DNA of 64,000 bases from CBDIHP01 sp965279195 (GTDB taxonomy: Bacteria; Planctomycetota; Planctomycetia; Isosphaerales; Isosphaeraceae), in the NCBI GenBank assembly GCA_965279195.1, contig CBDIHP010000047.1, positions 434,001 through 498,000 on the forward strand, in the 5' to 3' direction. The translations under genes and the position numbers were made by a program. The notes under the pieces are model-generated. The model saw only the letters and a list, made by a program, of their open reading frames with translations, was not told where the DNA came from and made no database searches. Below, in pieces: positions 1 through 8,931 of the stretch; position 1 is the first letter of the stretch; each line of letters starts with the position of its first letter.

Positions 1-99
1 AGGCGCTCGCGCGCCGGGAAGTGACGCGGCGAGCCGCACCCGTCGGGTGAGGCTCGTCCGGCGCGGAAACGGCCGCCGGACGGTCTCACTCCGAAAGGA

Positions 100-396
100 T
101 CACTTGTGGCCGGCGGGGTGTTCCTGGCCGTGGCTGGCGGCGGGTGCGACGATCTTGACGGTCGGGGCCTTGGGGGTCTTGCCCTTCTGCTTGTGGTTGT
201 GGTTGTCCACGCCCGAGGTGTCGTTCGCGTTGTGATTGGCCGGGTCGTCCGCGCCGTGCTTGAGGGCGCGGACCTCGGCGGGCTTGCTGCCGCCGGCGTG
301 GCGGTGGTCGTCGATGCCCGTCACGCTGGAGAGCGCCAGGCGGAATTCCAGGCCCTCGACCTCGAAGCGGCGGCGGTTGCGATCGCGGTGGTTCAT
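100..396 (-). CDS. Small protein with planctomycete LExRLALS-type leader
   Basis: A 98-residue protein. The start at 396 was chosen because a purine-rich GAAAGGA-type ribosome site lies just upstream and because the N-terminus then reads MNHRDRNRRRFEVEGLEFRL followed by ALSS. This basic start plus LE-x-RL-A/L-LS matches the leader found at the N-terminus of many large planctomycete exported proteins; a relative (GLEERLLMA) occurs in the GH9 protein of this window. The rest is hydrophilic and rich in His, Asn, Asp and Lys (NHNANDTSGVDNHNHK), ends in HPAGHK, and has no recognisable domain. It is divergent from the sulfatase gene with about 220 bp between them. Function unknown; the His-rich body might bind metal, which is only inference. 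Longer in-frame starts exist but lack the ribosome site. Confidence 0.6.
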   Translation of the reverse strand: MNHRDRNRRRFEVEGLEFRLALSSVTGIDDHRHAGGSKPAEVRALKHGADDPANHNANDTSGVDNHNHKQKGKTPKAPTVKIVAPAASHGQEHPAGHK

Positions 397-616
397 GATC
401 GGATCCTTTCTCGATTCCTCGTGGCCCTGTCCCTCGCCGGGGGCGTCTGCCGCGTCCCCGACACCCAGGAGGAGGGGGAAAGGGGGGCCCGATCCGCCAG
501 GCGTCGCGGGTTTTTTCGCCACGCGTCCTCCCGCCTCGGCCGTTGACAGGGCCCGACCGCGCCGGAATGATCGCGGGCTCGTGATCGCCCAGCAACGCAC
601 CCGGAGCCCGCACCCC

Positions 617-1987
617 ATGCGCAGGATGATCCCCCTGTCCCTCGCGATCCTGGCCCTCGGCCTCGCCACGCCCGCGATGGCGGCCCGTGAGTCGAAGAAA
701 CCGAATATCTTGATCTTCCTGTCCGACGACGTCGGCTGGGCCGAGTACGGCTTCCAGGGTGCGAAGGACATCCCCACGCCGAACATCGACTCGATCGCCA
801 AGGGCGGCGTCCGGTTCCCCCAGGGCTACGTCTCCGGGCCCTATTGCAGCCCCACCCGCGCGGGGCTCATGACCGGCAAGTACCAGACCCGCTTCGGCCA
901 CGAGTTCAACAGCATCTCCGCGCCCGGCGGCCCGGGGCTCTCGGGCGATGAGAAGACGTTCGCCGATCGGTTCAAGGCGCTCGGCTATGCGACGTCGGCC
1001 ATCGGCAAGTGGCACCTCGGCTTCCCCGAAGGCAAGCGGCCGACGGACCGGGGCTTCGACGAGTTCCTCGGGACCCTCGGCAACACCTCCTACTTCAACG
1101 CGACCAACTTCGTCGACAGCCGCAAGCCCGAGGCCCCCCGGAAGGTCGACGACGCCAGCTACTACACCACCGACGCCTACGCCGACCGCGCGGCCGAGTT
1201 CGTGAAGGCGAAGAAGGACCAGCCCTGGTTCCTCTATGTTCCTTTCAATGCGCAGCACGCGCCGCTCCAGGCGCCCCAGAAGTATCTCGACCGGTTCCCG
1301 GACATCGAGAACGCCAACCGCAAGATGTTCGCCGCGGTGATGTCGGCCATGGACGACGCCGTGGGCAAGGTGCTGGCGACCGTCCGCGAGACCGGCCAGG
1401 AGGAGAACACCCTGATCGTCTTCTTCTCCGACAACGGCGGCCCGACCGGCCAGACGACCTCGAACAACAAGCCCCTGCGCGGCTTCAAGGCGACCACCTG
1501 GGAAGGGGGCGTCCGCGTGCCGTTCTGCCTCCAGTGGAAGGGGACCATCCCCGCCGGCCAGACCTTCGACCGCCCGATCATCCAGCTCGACCTCCTGCCC
1601 ACCGCGCTGGCCGCCGCCGGCGTCAGCCCCGACCCGTCGTGGAAGCTCGACGGCGTGAACCTGCTGCCGTATCTGACGGGCAAGAACGACGGCAAGCCGC
1701 ACAGCTCGCTCTACTGGCGATTCGGCGACCAGTGGGCCGTCCGCCACGGCGACTTCAAGCTCGTCGTCGGCCGAGACGGATCCGGCAAGCCCGAGCTCTA
1801 CAACCTCGCCGACGACATCGCCGAGTCGAAGGACCTCGCCGCCGCCCAGCCCGAGAAGCTGAAGGAGCTCCAGGACCTCTACAACACCTGGAACGCCGAA
1901 CAGTCCGACCCGAAGCTCCCCAAGGAAGCCCCCGCCGCCAAGAAGAAGGCCAACAACAAGAAGAAGGCCGCCAAGAAGAAGTCGTGA
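617..1987 (+). CDS. Secreted arylsulfatase-type sulfatase
   Basis: A 456-residue type I sulfatase, predicted to cleave sulfate esters outside the cytoplasm, probably on sulfated polysaccharides or aryl sulfates. The start at 617 gives a clean signal peptide (basic MRRM, hydrophobic stretch, cleavage after ATPAMA). Family marks are visible: the N-terminal metal-binding SDD at residues 36-38, and CSPTRAGLMTG with Cys77 as the residue converted to formylglycine, then GKWHLG, SDNGG and a C-terminal region resembling the family's usual end. The Cys-type motif implies dependence on a formylglycine-generating enzyme, which is not in this window. The last 20 or so residues are an unusual Lys/Ala-rich tail (AAKKKANNKKKAAKKKS). 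The next gene is convergent and the gap holds palindromic repeats. The substrate cannot be inferred. Confidence 0.93.
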   Translation: MRRMIPLSLAILALGLATPAMAARESKKPNILIFLSDDVGWAEYGFQGAKDIPTPNIDSIAKGGVRFPQGYVSGPYCSPTRAGLMTGKYQTRFGHEFNSISAPGGPGLSGDEKTFADRFKALGYATSAIGKWHLGFPEGKRPTDRGFDEFLGTLGNTSYFNATNFVDSRKPEAPRKVDDASYYTTDAYADRAAEFVKAKKDQPWFLYVPFNAQHAPLQAPQKYLDRFPDIENANRKMFAAVMSAMDDAVGKVLATVRETGQEENTLIVFFSDNGGPTGQTTSNNKPLRGFKATTWEGGVRVPFCLQWKGTIPAGQTFDRPIIQLDLLPTALAAAGVSPDPSWKLDGVNLLPYLTGKNDGKPHSSLYWRFGDQWAVRHGDFKLVVGRDGSGKPELYNLADDIAESKDLAAAQPEKLKELQDLYNTWNAEQSDPKLPKEAPAAKKKANNKKKAAKKKS

Positions 1988-1994
1988 CCCCCTT

Positions 1995-2088
1995 CGGAGT
2001 GCGGCAGTCCGGCTGCCGCATTCCTGCTGTCCCGACCGCATCGATCCCTGCAACCCTCAGAAAGCGGCAGCCGGACGGCCGCACTCCG
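1995..2088. repeat. Paired-arm intergenic palindrome, GGAGTGCGG family
   Basis: Left arm begins GGAGTGCGGCAGTCCGGCTG at 1996 and the right arm ends with its near reverse complement (GCCGCACTCC) at 2087. It lies directly after the sulfatase stop, between convergent genes, so it could act as a bidirectional terminator. It is one of many members of this family in the window. About 12 bases further on, CGAAACGAACCCAAT matches the repeat unit seen near 18.9-19.07 kb. Confidence 0.75.
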
Positions 2089-2329
2089 AAACTGCGAAAC
2101 GAACCCAATGCACCGCAACCCCATGATATCCAGAGCCTTAACTATCAACATTCCGTAACTGAACGAATCCGAACCGAGATGTCAAAGAGCGGTCACGTCT
2201 TGCTCCGATGATCCTCCACGATGAAGGGTGGCACGGTTCTTCGCGAAGTCAAGCCGGTCGGCCTGGATCGCAGGAGATTCCTCGGATCGCGAATGGAAGC
2301 GTACAGCTTCGGTCGGCTGTGTCCTCTCG

Positions 2330-2520
2330 GGGGGTCAAGCCCCCGCCGGGCGAGAGCGTCAGCAAGCGGACGCTCGGTCCTCGCGAAGCTCGCTTCGCGC
2401 GCCTGATCGGAGCGTTCACCGACGCGATACCTCGGCGGGACCACAGGGGATACCATCGACCAGCCGGGGCTGGGGCCGGGGTTCCGAGGACGGAAACCCG
2501 CGGGCACCCGGAATCACCGG
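2330..2520. repeat. Intergenic repeat cluster
   Basis: The 2089-2553 gap between convergent genes has no credible gene. It holds GGCGAGAGCGTCAGCAAGCG followed by the hairpin CGCGAAGCTCGCTTCGCG, a unit repeated near 19.38 kb, 44.0 kb and 46.98 kb. From about 2487 it has CCGAGGACGGAAACCCGCGG with GCACC, which recurs in inverted orientation near 31.82-31.85 kb. Confidence 0.6.
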
Positions 2521-2553
2521 CGCGCGATGTCGACGGGCGGGACGCGACCGATA

Positions 2554-3441
2554 TCAACGGATGCCGAAAAATCGCATCATCAACGCTTCGAACCAGGGGA
2601 ACGGCAGCCATCTCTTGAGGAACGCGGCACCCTTCGCATCGAGGCCGATGAGGACGTGGGCGGGGGCCTTGCGGGCGTTCAGGGCGCGTTCGATGATCCG
2701 GGCGGCGTCGTCGGCGGGGATGGCGGACTTCGCGGTCTTCGCGGACAACCGCGCGACGCCGTCGATCTCGGGGCCGTAGAGGGCCCGGGCGGGGTGGTCG
2801 GGGCCGAAGGCGAGCGTGCCCCGGTCGGCCTTCCCCCAGATCGCCGTGTCGATCGCGCCGGGCTCGATCGACGTCACGCCGATCCCCTGGCGTCGCAGCT
2901 CGACGCGGAGGCTGTCGCTGAGCGCCGTCGTGGCGAACTTGCTCGCCGTGTATGACGCCACGATCGGCTGCGCCACCCGCCCGCCGATCGAGCTGAGGAA
3001 CGCGATCCGGGGCACCCCCTTGCCGTGCGCGGCCACGCCCCGGCGGAGCAGGGGGAGGGCCGCCTGCGCCATCGCGATCATGCCGAACAGGTTCACCTCG
3101 AACACCGCGCGCCAGGAGTCGAGCGAGAGATGCTCGACCGGCCCGGGGATCACGATGCCCGCGTTGTTCACCAGGGCCCAGAGGCCGTCGGCCCCCGCGA
3201 GCTGCGTCGCCCGCTCGACCGCCGCGCGGATGGTTTCGGGCTTCGTGACGTCGAGGATCACGGGCTCCAATCGACCCATGCTGGCGCCTGAGAGCGTCGC
3301 GAAGTCGGCGGCGAGGCGTTCGGCGTCCTCCTGCCGGCGGACGCCCGCGACGACGCCGTGGCCGCCCGCCGCCAGTCGGAGCGCGGTCGCCCGGCCGATG
3401 CCCGTCGACGTCCCCGTGATCAAGACCCATCGCATCGCCAT
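2554..3441 (-). CDS. Short-chain dehydrogenase/reductase (SDR) family oxidoreductase
   Basis: A 295-residue classical SDR, an NAD(P)-dependent oxidoreductase of unknown substrate. The Rossmann nucleotide-binding motif TGTSTGIG is at residues 9-16, the structural NNAG at about 92-95, a catalytic Ser at about 150-151 (AFLSSIGG), and the YTASK motif with catalytic Tyr164 and Lys168. A short basic stretch after the glycine motif (GVRRQEDAERL) is compatible with NADPH preference. The C-terminus ends in a hydrophobic/aromatic segment (PFPWFEALMMRFFGIR) that could lie at a membrane. The gene is alone on its strand: convergent with the sulfatase and divergent from the DUF1579 gene. Start at 3441 or the in-frame ATG two codons later are equally likely. 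Confidence 0.9.
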   Translation of the reverse strand: MAMRWVLITGTSTGIGRATALRLAAGGHGVVAGVRRQEDAERLAADFATLSGASMGRLEPVILDVTKPETIRAAVERATQLAGADGLWALVNNAGIVIPGPVEHLSLDSWRAVFEVNLFGMIAMAQAALPLLRRGVAAHGKGVPRIAFLSSIGGRVAQPIVASYTASKFATTALSDSLRVELRRQGIGVTSIEPGAIDTAIWGKADRGTLAFGPDHPARALYGPEIDGVARLSAKTAKSAIPADDAARIIERALNARKAPAHVLIGLDAKGAAFLKRWLPFPWFEALMMRFFGIR

Positions 3442-3636
3442 CGCGCGGCCCCCTGCGCCCCGTCGTCCTCATTTCGGCGGACAGAGTGTAGCCGGGAATT
3501 TCGGGCGAGGGCGAGAGATTTTTCTGGACAGGGCCGGGACAAAGGTTCATCATCTTCGCGTCCGAAGACGATTCATTTGTACAGTGAGACGTCGGACGAC
3601 TCTTCTCTTCTACTCCGTTCCAGGGATGCGAGGTGG

Positions 3637-4242
3637 ATGATGGGCCAGGATCTTTCGAGGATGGGCGCGGCGGCGTGGGTCTCGGTGGCGGCGATGGTCA
3701 CGGCGATGCTGTGGTCGGGGATGGCGAAGGCGGCCGAGTCGCCGGCGCAGGAGGCCCCGCCGGTGCCGCGGCCGACGGCCGAGCACAAGGTCCTGGCGGA
3801 GGACGTCGGCACCTGGGACGCCGATGTGAAGACCTACATGGCCGGGCCCGACGCCCCGCCGAGCGAGGGCAAGGCCACCGAGACCAACCGCCTGCTCGCC
3901 GGCGGGCTCTGGCTGCTCTCCGACTTCACCATGAGTTCCGACCAGGGCTCCTTCGCCGGACACGGCCAGTTCGGCTACGACCCGTCGAAGAAGAAATATG
4001 TCGGTACGTGGATCGACAGCCTGAGTATGAGCCTCATGGTCATCGAGGGGAGCTACGACGCCAGGACGAAGACCATCACCTACACCGGCGAGGGCATCGA
4101 CCCTCAGACCAAGTCCAAGTTCACCCAGAAGATGGTCACCGTCACCCGCCCCGACGGCACCCGGCACTTCACCCTCTTCATGAAGTTCGCGGGGGCCGAT
4201 CGGGAGGTGAAGTTCATGGAAGTCACCTACAAGAAGAAGTAG
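3637..4242 (+). CDS. DUF1579 family exported protein
   Basis: A 201-residue protein with a signal peptide (hydrophobic run about residues 11-30, ending near KAAES). After a Pro-rich linker, the region from HKVLAEDVGTWDADVKTY matches the DUF1579 family: the opening HKxLxxxxGxW, then a central part about clearing the background signal (LLAGGLWLLSDF) and a Gly-Tyr-Asp pattern (GQFGYDPSKKKYVGTWIDS). The family is a calycin-like small beta-barrel of unknown role. The start at 3637 is chosen because an AGGTGG site sits right before it; the next codon is also ATG. Convergent with the zinc finger gene, with a strong hairpin between. Confidence 0.85.
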   Translation: MMGQDLSRMGAAAWVSVAAMVTAMLWSGMAKAAESPAQEAPPVPRPTAEHKVLAEDVGTWDADVKTYMAGPDAPPSEGKATETNRLLAGGLWLLSDFTMSSDQGSFAGHGQFGYDPSKKKYVGTWIDSLSMSLMVIEGSYDARTKTITYTGEGIDPQTKSKFTQKMVTVTRPDGTRHFTLFMKFAGADREVKFMEVTYKKK

Positions 4243-4263
4243 GGCGGGGGGCACCCGTCGATG

Positions 4264-4299
4264 GGGTGAAGATGCGGCCTGTGGACCGCGTCTTCACCC
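4264..4299. terminator. Hairpin between convergent genes
   Basis: Arms GGGTGAAGATGCGG and CCGCGTCTTCACCC pair with one mismatch around an 8-base loop. It lies between the stop codons of two convergent genes (4242 and 4340), so it probably terminates both. There is no clear T-run. Confidence 0.65.
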
Positions 4300-4339
4300 T
4301 ACCCTGCGGCGTTTCGGTCGGCCACGCGATGTCCGCGAC

Positions 4340-5143
4340 CTACGACTCCCTCGGCTTCAGGCCGCCGTGGGTCTTGCCCCCGGAGGCGCGGAGGTCGGCG
4401 ATGGCACCTCCGACGGCGCCGCCGGTGAGGCCGCCGTAGGAACTGGTGTCCTCGTGGTCGTCGTCGAGGTCCTGGTCGAACTTGCCGGACCCCATCGCCT
4501 GTTCGAGCGAGCCGTCGCCGTCGTCGGGGTCGCCCTCGCCGAGGTTGGTGCCGGCCAGGCCGCCGATGGCGGTGCCGCCGCCCGCGGTCCCGGCGGCGTG
4601 GGTATCGTCGTCCGGCCGGTGGCGATGCGACGAGCCGGCGTCGGTGTAGGGCTGGTCCAGGTCATCCAGGCCGGAGGCGTTGCGCTCGCCGTCGGACATA
4701 TGACGACGCTCGAATCCTCCCAGGCCGCTCTCGGGCCGCCCGACGTTCATGTCCGCCGCCGCGCCGTCGGCCACCTCGGCCGAGCAGCTCGTGCAGTATC
4801 GGGTGTACGGCAGGACCTCCAGGCGTTCCTCGGGGATCTCGACCCCGCAGCGCCCGCATTCGCCGAACGTCCCGCTCTCGCATCGCCCGAGGGCGTCCCG
4901 CACCTCGACGCGGAGGAACTCCTCATTCTCCAGGAGCGTGGCGTTCAGCTCCTGGAAATACTGATCCGTGCCGAGGTCGGCGAGGTGCATGGGCGCGCCC
5001 GACGGGCTGCCGCCCGACTCGCCCCCCAGGCCCACGCGGGCCTGCTCTTCCAGGCTCTCGACGTCGCCCCGGAGCCTCGCGTCCATCCGGGCCAGGAGGC
5101 GACGGAATTTCTCGACCCGCTTGCTCTTGATGCTGGTGGCCAT
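4340..5143 (-). CDS. DksA/TraR-type C4 zinc finger protein with long acidic tail
   Basis: A 267-residue protein. An N-terminal coiled-coil-like helical region (about 1-85) is followed by CGRCGVEIPEERLEVLPYTR then YCTSC, a C-x2-C-x17-C-x2-C zinc finger with Cys96, Cys99, Cys117 and Cys120. This matches the DksA/TraR family, which binds RNA polymerase through its secondary channel. Unlike DksA (about 150 residues) it carries about 145 extra residues, low-complexity and acidic (DPDDGDGSLEQ, FDQDLDDDHEDTSSY), and ends with a Gly-rich segment, GGLTGGAVGGAIADLRASGG. Planctomycete proteins with this layout are usually annotated only as TraR/DksA C4-type. Start chosen at 5143, with a GAGGCAG ribosome-like site upstream. 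Whether it acts on RNA polymerase is inference. Confidence 0.82.
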   Translation of the reverse strand: MATSIKSKRVEKFRRLLARMDARLRGDVESLEEQARVGLGGESGGSPSGAPMHLADLGTDQYFQELNATLLENEEFLRVEVRDALGRCESGTFGECGRCGVEIPEERLEVLPYTRYCTSCSAEVADGAAADMNVGRPESGLGGFERRHMSDGERNASGLDDLDQPYTDAGSSHRHRPDDDTHAAGTAGGGTAIGGLAGTNLGEGDPDDGDGSLEQAMGSGKFDQDLDDDHEDTSSYGGLTGGAVGGAIADLRASGGKTHGGLKPRES

Positions 5144-5672
5144 GGCTGCCTCAGGCTTCCCATCCACTCGACCCGACCAGACAGACCGGCATGCCGACGT
5201 GAAGGACCGTGAAGGGTGCCGATGGATGCCCGGCCCCCCGCCGCCATCGCGGCAGGTCCTGTCTCGGGGGTGAGGGGGTCTCCGGCCCGGGACAATCCGG
5301 CCGGGATCCGCCGCCTCGCCGGCGTGGTCGCCGCTCGTGAACACCTCGCCCGCACGATGATCCCCGTGCATTCGCCATGCCGAGGCCGGCACGCGGGCGG
5401 TTCGATCGGACCGGGATCCTTGCGAGTCGGTCGTCGCCGCTCGATCCGTCCGGGAGGGGCGTCGCGGGTTGCGGGGACGCTCCGGGTCGGGCAGGCCGCC
5501 CGGATGCCTCGGGCCTTGCAGGCCCGGCCGCCGCGACGCGGCTCGATTCGGGGTCGGGCGGCCCGTCTCGCCGGGCCGGCCCATCCCCCAAATTGTAACC
5601 AGATCCGACCGGAACGCGTAGGGGGATCCGGGGATCTGGATCGCACAATCCGAGTGCAGCCCCGGCCGACGC
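5144..5672. other. Non-coding gap, no feature recognised
   Basis: About 530 bases upstream of the zinc finger gene. Open frames here are short, strongly Arg/Pro/Gly biased and overlap each other, as expected of high-GC non-coding DNA. No promoter or RNA gene could be identified. Confidence 0.5.
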
Positions 5673-5844
5673 CCCGGGGCTTGACCCGACCCATCACCGC
5701 CTCCACCTGCTTGCTCTCGTGCGCCTGCCCGGCGGTCACGGTCAACGCCAGCGGCACGCCCCGGCCGTCGCAGACCAGGTGGACCTTCGGCCCGCACCCG
5801 CCCCGGTCGCGGCCCAGGGCGTGGTCCGCCGTCCTGCCGCTCAT
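5673..5844 (-). pseudogene. IS5-type transposase remnant
   Basis: About 57 codons read GRDRGGCGPKVHLVCDGRGV then PLALTVTAGQAHESKQVEAVM, which matches the segment around the first catalytic region of IS4/IS5-superfamily DDE transposases (K-x-H-x-x-D-G-x-G-x-P and TAGQ-H-ES). The frame continues into unrelated sequence on both sides, and no second or third catalytic region or terminal inverted repeats were found. It is therefore a both-end truncated fossil of an insertion sequence. A palindromic repeat lies about 100 bases to the right. Confidence 0.75.
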
Positions 5845-5950
5845 GAACTTTGCTTCGAGGCGGTGGCCGACACTCGCCGACGCTCCTTTCTCGGGAGCCC
5901 GCTCCCGCCGGGCGTTCGGGTGATTGATGCGTCCTGCGTGACCGAGGGCA

Positions 5951-6091
5951 TGGAGTGCGGAAGCTCGCTTCCGCCGGGTTGCTGGGGAGCTCGCTCCGCA
6001 TGCCTGAACGAGGCGTCAGGCTGCCGATTCGGGGCGATCTCGGGAGCACGCTCCCGCCGGGGACGAAGCGGAAGCCAACCTCCGCACTCCA
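5951..6091. repeat. Paired-arm intergenic palindrome, GGAGTGCGG family
   Basis: Starts GGAGTGCGGAAGCTCGCTTCC at about 5952 (first 20 bases of the arm shown by position) and ends GGAAGCCAACCTCCGCACTCC at about 6090. Inner copies of GGAGCTCGCTCC and GGGAGCACGCTCCC are smaller nested hairpins. It lies just past the 3' end of the permease-associated gene. Confidence 0.7.
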
Positions 6092-6103
6092 GGGCGTTGC
6101 GGA

Positions 6104-7156
6104 TCAAGGTAGGAGGAATTCGATGTCGTCCCTCGGGATGATGCTGCTGCCGCTCTCGCGGTCCCACTGCGGCACGAGGTCGGGGCCGACGCTGGAGACG
6201 AGATAGCGGACGGCATCGTCGGTCTGGGAGTGGCGGGTGAAGGTCTCGTCGATCCGGGTGAGGGGCCTCGTACGGCGGTCCCACGGGGCCGGGTAATAGC
6301 CGAGCGGGCCGCCGGTGTAGGGGTCGAGGGGGATCGCGTCGATCAGGCCCACGCTGAGGATGTCCTGGGCATACTCGGGCATCCGGCCGTGCTTGACCTT
6401 GTACGCCGCGACGGCCAGGACCATCGGCAAGGCCGCGCGGGTGACCTGGCACTCGGCGACGGCCATCGGGAAGGAGTTCAGCCGCTCCAGATATCTCTCG
6501 ACGTGGGTGTTGGCCAGCATCTGATTGAGTTGATCGTAGGTGATCGTCAGCACGGCCGTCCGGCTCGACGCGAAGTACTGGTGCACCTTGCGTTGCCGCA
6601 CGCGGGCGTAGAGCGAGATGGGGATCTGCACCTTGTTGAGATCCAGAAGGCCTTTCAGGAGGGTCAGCCGCCGCCTCCGCTCCGCCTCGCTGGGCAGCCG
6701 GTGGAACGTCTCGATGAGGAAATCGCCCGGCGCGCCGTACCAGGGGCCGTCGATCGATGACCCATCCGCGCGTCCACGGCGGGCCTCCTCGCTCCATCGC
6801 TTCCGATCGATCTCGGCGAGTTCCTCCTCCCGCAAAGCCAGCCGGACCGTCTCGGCGGGATCCGGCGGCGGCTTGAGGTTCCGATAGGATGCGAGGGCGC
6901 GCCTGAGGCTGTCGAGCGTCTGCGACGGGGCGAAGGCCCAGTCCATCATCAGGCGGGTCGCGAGCATCTCGCTGTTGAACCCGTGGAGCGTCGTGTCCAG
7001 CGGCTGGCGGTCCTGCAGCAGGCGACCGAGTCGGACCGCCGTTTCGAGCGAGTCCCACGCGCCTTGAAGATCCTTGCGATTCTCTCGCTCCCGGACGTCC
7101 ACCAGGAGGGCCCACGTGGACGGGATGTCGCGATCCATGCCGGTGCTCCGGATCAC
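6104..7156 (-). CDS. C-terminal part of a frameshifted ABC permease gene (hypothetical domain)
   Basis: A 350-residue open frame beginning at a GTG at 7156 with no clear ribosome site. It is probably not an independent gene. Just upstream, in another frame, coding-like sequence reads WNDKSELLRPWLKANAPRIA and LLREASKKDFLSPI, and this joins smoothly to DPTGNVIRSTGMDRDIPSTW in the present frame if one base is removed between about 7160 and 7175. The fragment is helical, with repeated short-helix segments (AWDSLETAVRLGRLLQD), and later has AAYKVKHGRMPEYAQDILSV followed by DPYTGGPLGYYP, a pattern common in planctomycete proteins of unknown function (short pilin-like or substrate-domain endings). 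It would form the C-terminal, non-membrane half of the permease encoded at 7270-8907. Confidence 0.65.
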   Translation of the reverse strand: MIRSTGMDRDIPSTWALLVDVRERENRKDLQGAWDSLETAVRLGRLLQDRQPLDTTLHGFNSEMLATRLMMDWAFAPSQTLDSLRRALASYRNLKPPPDPAETVRLALREEELAEIDRKRWSEEARRGRADGSSIDGPWYGAPGDFLIETFHRLPSEAERRRRLTLLKGLLDLNKVQIPISLYARVRQRKVHQYFASSRTAVLTITYDQLNQMLANTHVERYLERLNSFPMAVAECQVTRAALPMVLAVAAYKVKHGRMPEYAQDILSVGLIDAIPLDPYTGGPLGYYPAPWDRRTRPLTRIDETFTRHSQTDDAVRYLVSSVGPDLVPQWDRESGSSIIPRDDIEFLLP

Positions 7157-7269
7157 GTTTCCCGTCGGGTCCCTTGATCGGCGAGAGGAAATCCTTCTTC
7201 GAGGCCTCCCTGAGCAGCGCGATCCGGGGGGCGTTCGCCTTCAGCCAGGGGCGCAGGAGTTCCGATTTG

Positions 7270-8907
7270 TCATTCCAACCGTGTTCGATCGTGGCGTCGC
7301 TCGCAAGCGGTTGGAAGGGAATCTGTGGGGGCAGCAGGGAGTCGAGGGGCTCGGCCCGGGCCCTCCAGCCTGAGCTTCTCCAGGATCGGCCGGGCGTCGC
7401 GATCGGCCGGGCCGTCCGGGAGCGTGGCCGGTTCGAGCTCGGCGGCATAGACGTCGAGCGAGGGGATGCTGATAGCCCGATGGATCATCAGGCTCGCGAG
7501 CAGGATCGCCGTGGCGATCGCCGTGTGCCGCGCCAGCCGGAGCCATCTCCCCGAGCCGGGGCGTTCGAGGAGCCAGTCGTGGCGCCAGGCCCAGCCCACG
7601 CCGAGCACAGCCAGCGGCACCACCACATATTGCCAAGGCTCGATGATCAGGCGTGAGGCGAGGAACGCCTGCGGATAGACGATCAGGATCGAGGAAACCG
7701 TCGAGAGCGCCAGCGCGGTGATCCCGCGTTCGCAGAGCATCCCCAGCAACGCCGAGACGGCGAACGCGTTTGCGAACGCCATGACGTTGCCGTGGAGCGT
7801 CGGCTCGTCGAGCCAGGGCCGATCCCCGGGATGGCGAAGGTTGAGCGCGATGGCGAGCGTCGGCACGAAGAGCAGCAGCGCCGGCAGGATCTTCGCGAGC
7901 CAGATCGCCGAGGGATTGGCCCCGTGGGCGGCCAGGAACCGCCGCCGGCCTCGACGGTTCTCCGAGCCGAAGAGGTTCACCCCCGCGCAGAGGCCGCTGC
8001 AGAAGGTCACCACGAAGGTCAATGGGCCGTTGATCTGGACGCTCAAGGGCGCGCTGCCCAGCCACCAGAATCCCAGGAGGCCAAGGAACGCGAACCCGGC
8101 GACCCAGGCCCACAGATTCTCGCGATACGTCGTCCAGAGCAGCCGTCGGAAGCCCATCGCCCAGCCCTTCACGATCGGCCGGGAGGCCTCCGGGGTATCG
8201 CCCCGCGTCTCGGGCTCGGCGCCCCGGTCCACATCCGCGATCGATCGATGGTGCGGGCCGCGCCTCATGATCCGATACGACCCGAACAGGGCGGCGAGGG
8301 CGAGCAACCCGTACGCGATATGCCACGTGCCGATCGGAGGTAGGAACGAATTGCTCGCTTCATAGATCTCATCCGCACGGTTGAGCTGGCCGACGAACAA
8401 AACCATGACCGAGACCGAGAGGATCGTGCCGACGGCGGCGGTGAGCGAACTCCTGGACATGGCCGACCAGAGCAGCCCCCAGGCCACGAGGCTCAGCACC
8501 AGCATCACGCCCATCGAGACGTGCCGCGTGACCGGCCGGATGTCGGCCCCCCACGGCGAGCCGGGGCTGACGACCCTCGCGAGGCCGAGGAGCGTCAGGG
8601 CCATCAGCAGCGTCGAGGCCATCGCGAACCCGGCCTTGGCCAGCCAGAGCGTCCCCCTCGGGAGGCCGAACGAATCCAGCAGGCCGAGCGTGTTCATCTC
8701 CCGCTCCGCCGCGAACGCCGCCGCGCCCGTCGCGCACGCATAGACCAACGCGAAGCAGAGGGCGATGAACGCATAGTCGGAGAAATAGCGGTACTCCCTC
8801 GACATGACCGTCGCGACGAACGCCTGGATCGCCGCACCCCCGAGCGCCACGCACAGCCAGATCGGCCAGAAGACCCGGAACTCTTTCCAGAGCAAGCGTG
8901 TGAACAT
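7270..8907 (-). CDS. ABC-2 type transporter permease (frameshifted toward its 3' end)
   Basis: A multi-spanning membrane protein in two similar halves: each starts with an amphipathic MFTRLLWKEFRVFWP- or GFRRLLWTTYRENLW-like segment followed by about six hydrophobic helices, as in ABC-2 type permeases. It follows the ATPase gene with 24 bp between, so the two should form one exporter. The last 35 or so codons of this frame (from about 7370 down) are not credible; the authentic frame continues in the -1/+1 alternative frame as AEPLDSLLPPQIPFQPLASD and then, after a second shift, in 6104-7156. With one base removed at each point the gene would be 934 codons from 8907 to 6104. Either a decayed gene or two sequencing errors in GGGCCCGGGCC-type runs. 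Confidence 0.82.
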   Translation of the reverse strand: MFTRLLWKEFRVFWPIWLCVALGGAAIQAFVATVMSREYRYFSDYAFIALCFALVYACATGAAAFAAEREMNTLGLLDSFGLPRGTLWLAKAGFAMASTLLMALTLLGLARVVSPGSPWGADIRPVTRHVSMGVMLVLSLVAWGLLWSAMSRSSLTAAVGTILSVSVMVLFVGQLNRADEIYEASNSFLPPIGTWHIAYGLLALAALFGSYRIMRRGPHHRSIADVDRGAEPETRGDTPEASRPIVKGWAMGFRRLLWTTYRENLWAWVAGFAFLGLLGFWWLGSAPLSVQINGPLTFVVTFCSGLCAGVNLFGSENRRGRRRFLAAHGANPSAIWLAKILPALLLFVPTLAIALNLRHPGDRPWLDEPTLHGNVMAFANAFAVSALLGMLCERGITALALSTVSSILIVYPQAFLASRLIIEPWQYVVVPLAVLGVGWAWRHDWLLERPGSGRWLRLARHTAIATAILLASLMIHRAISIPSLDVYAAELEPATLPDGPADRDARPILEKLRLEGPGRAPRLPAAPTDSLPTACERRHDRTRLE

Positions 8908-8931
8908 GAGAACCGTCCTCCATCCTGGGTG

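Noticed and set aside
86..2053. 655-codon ORF on the minus strand over the sulfatase
   Set aside because: It is a shadow of the sulfatase: composition rich in Arg/Gly/Val/Leu without motifs, and it runs past the real small gene.
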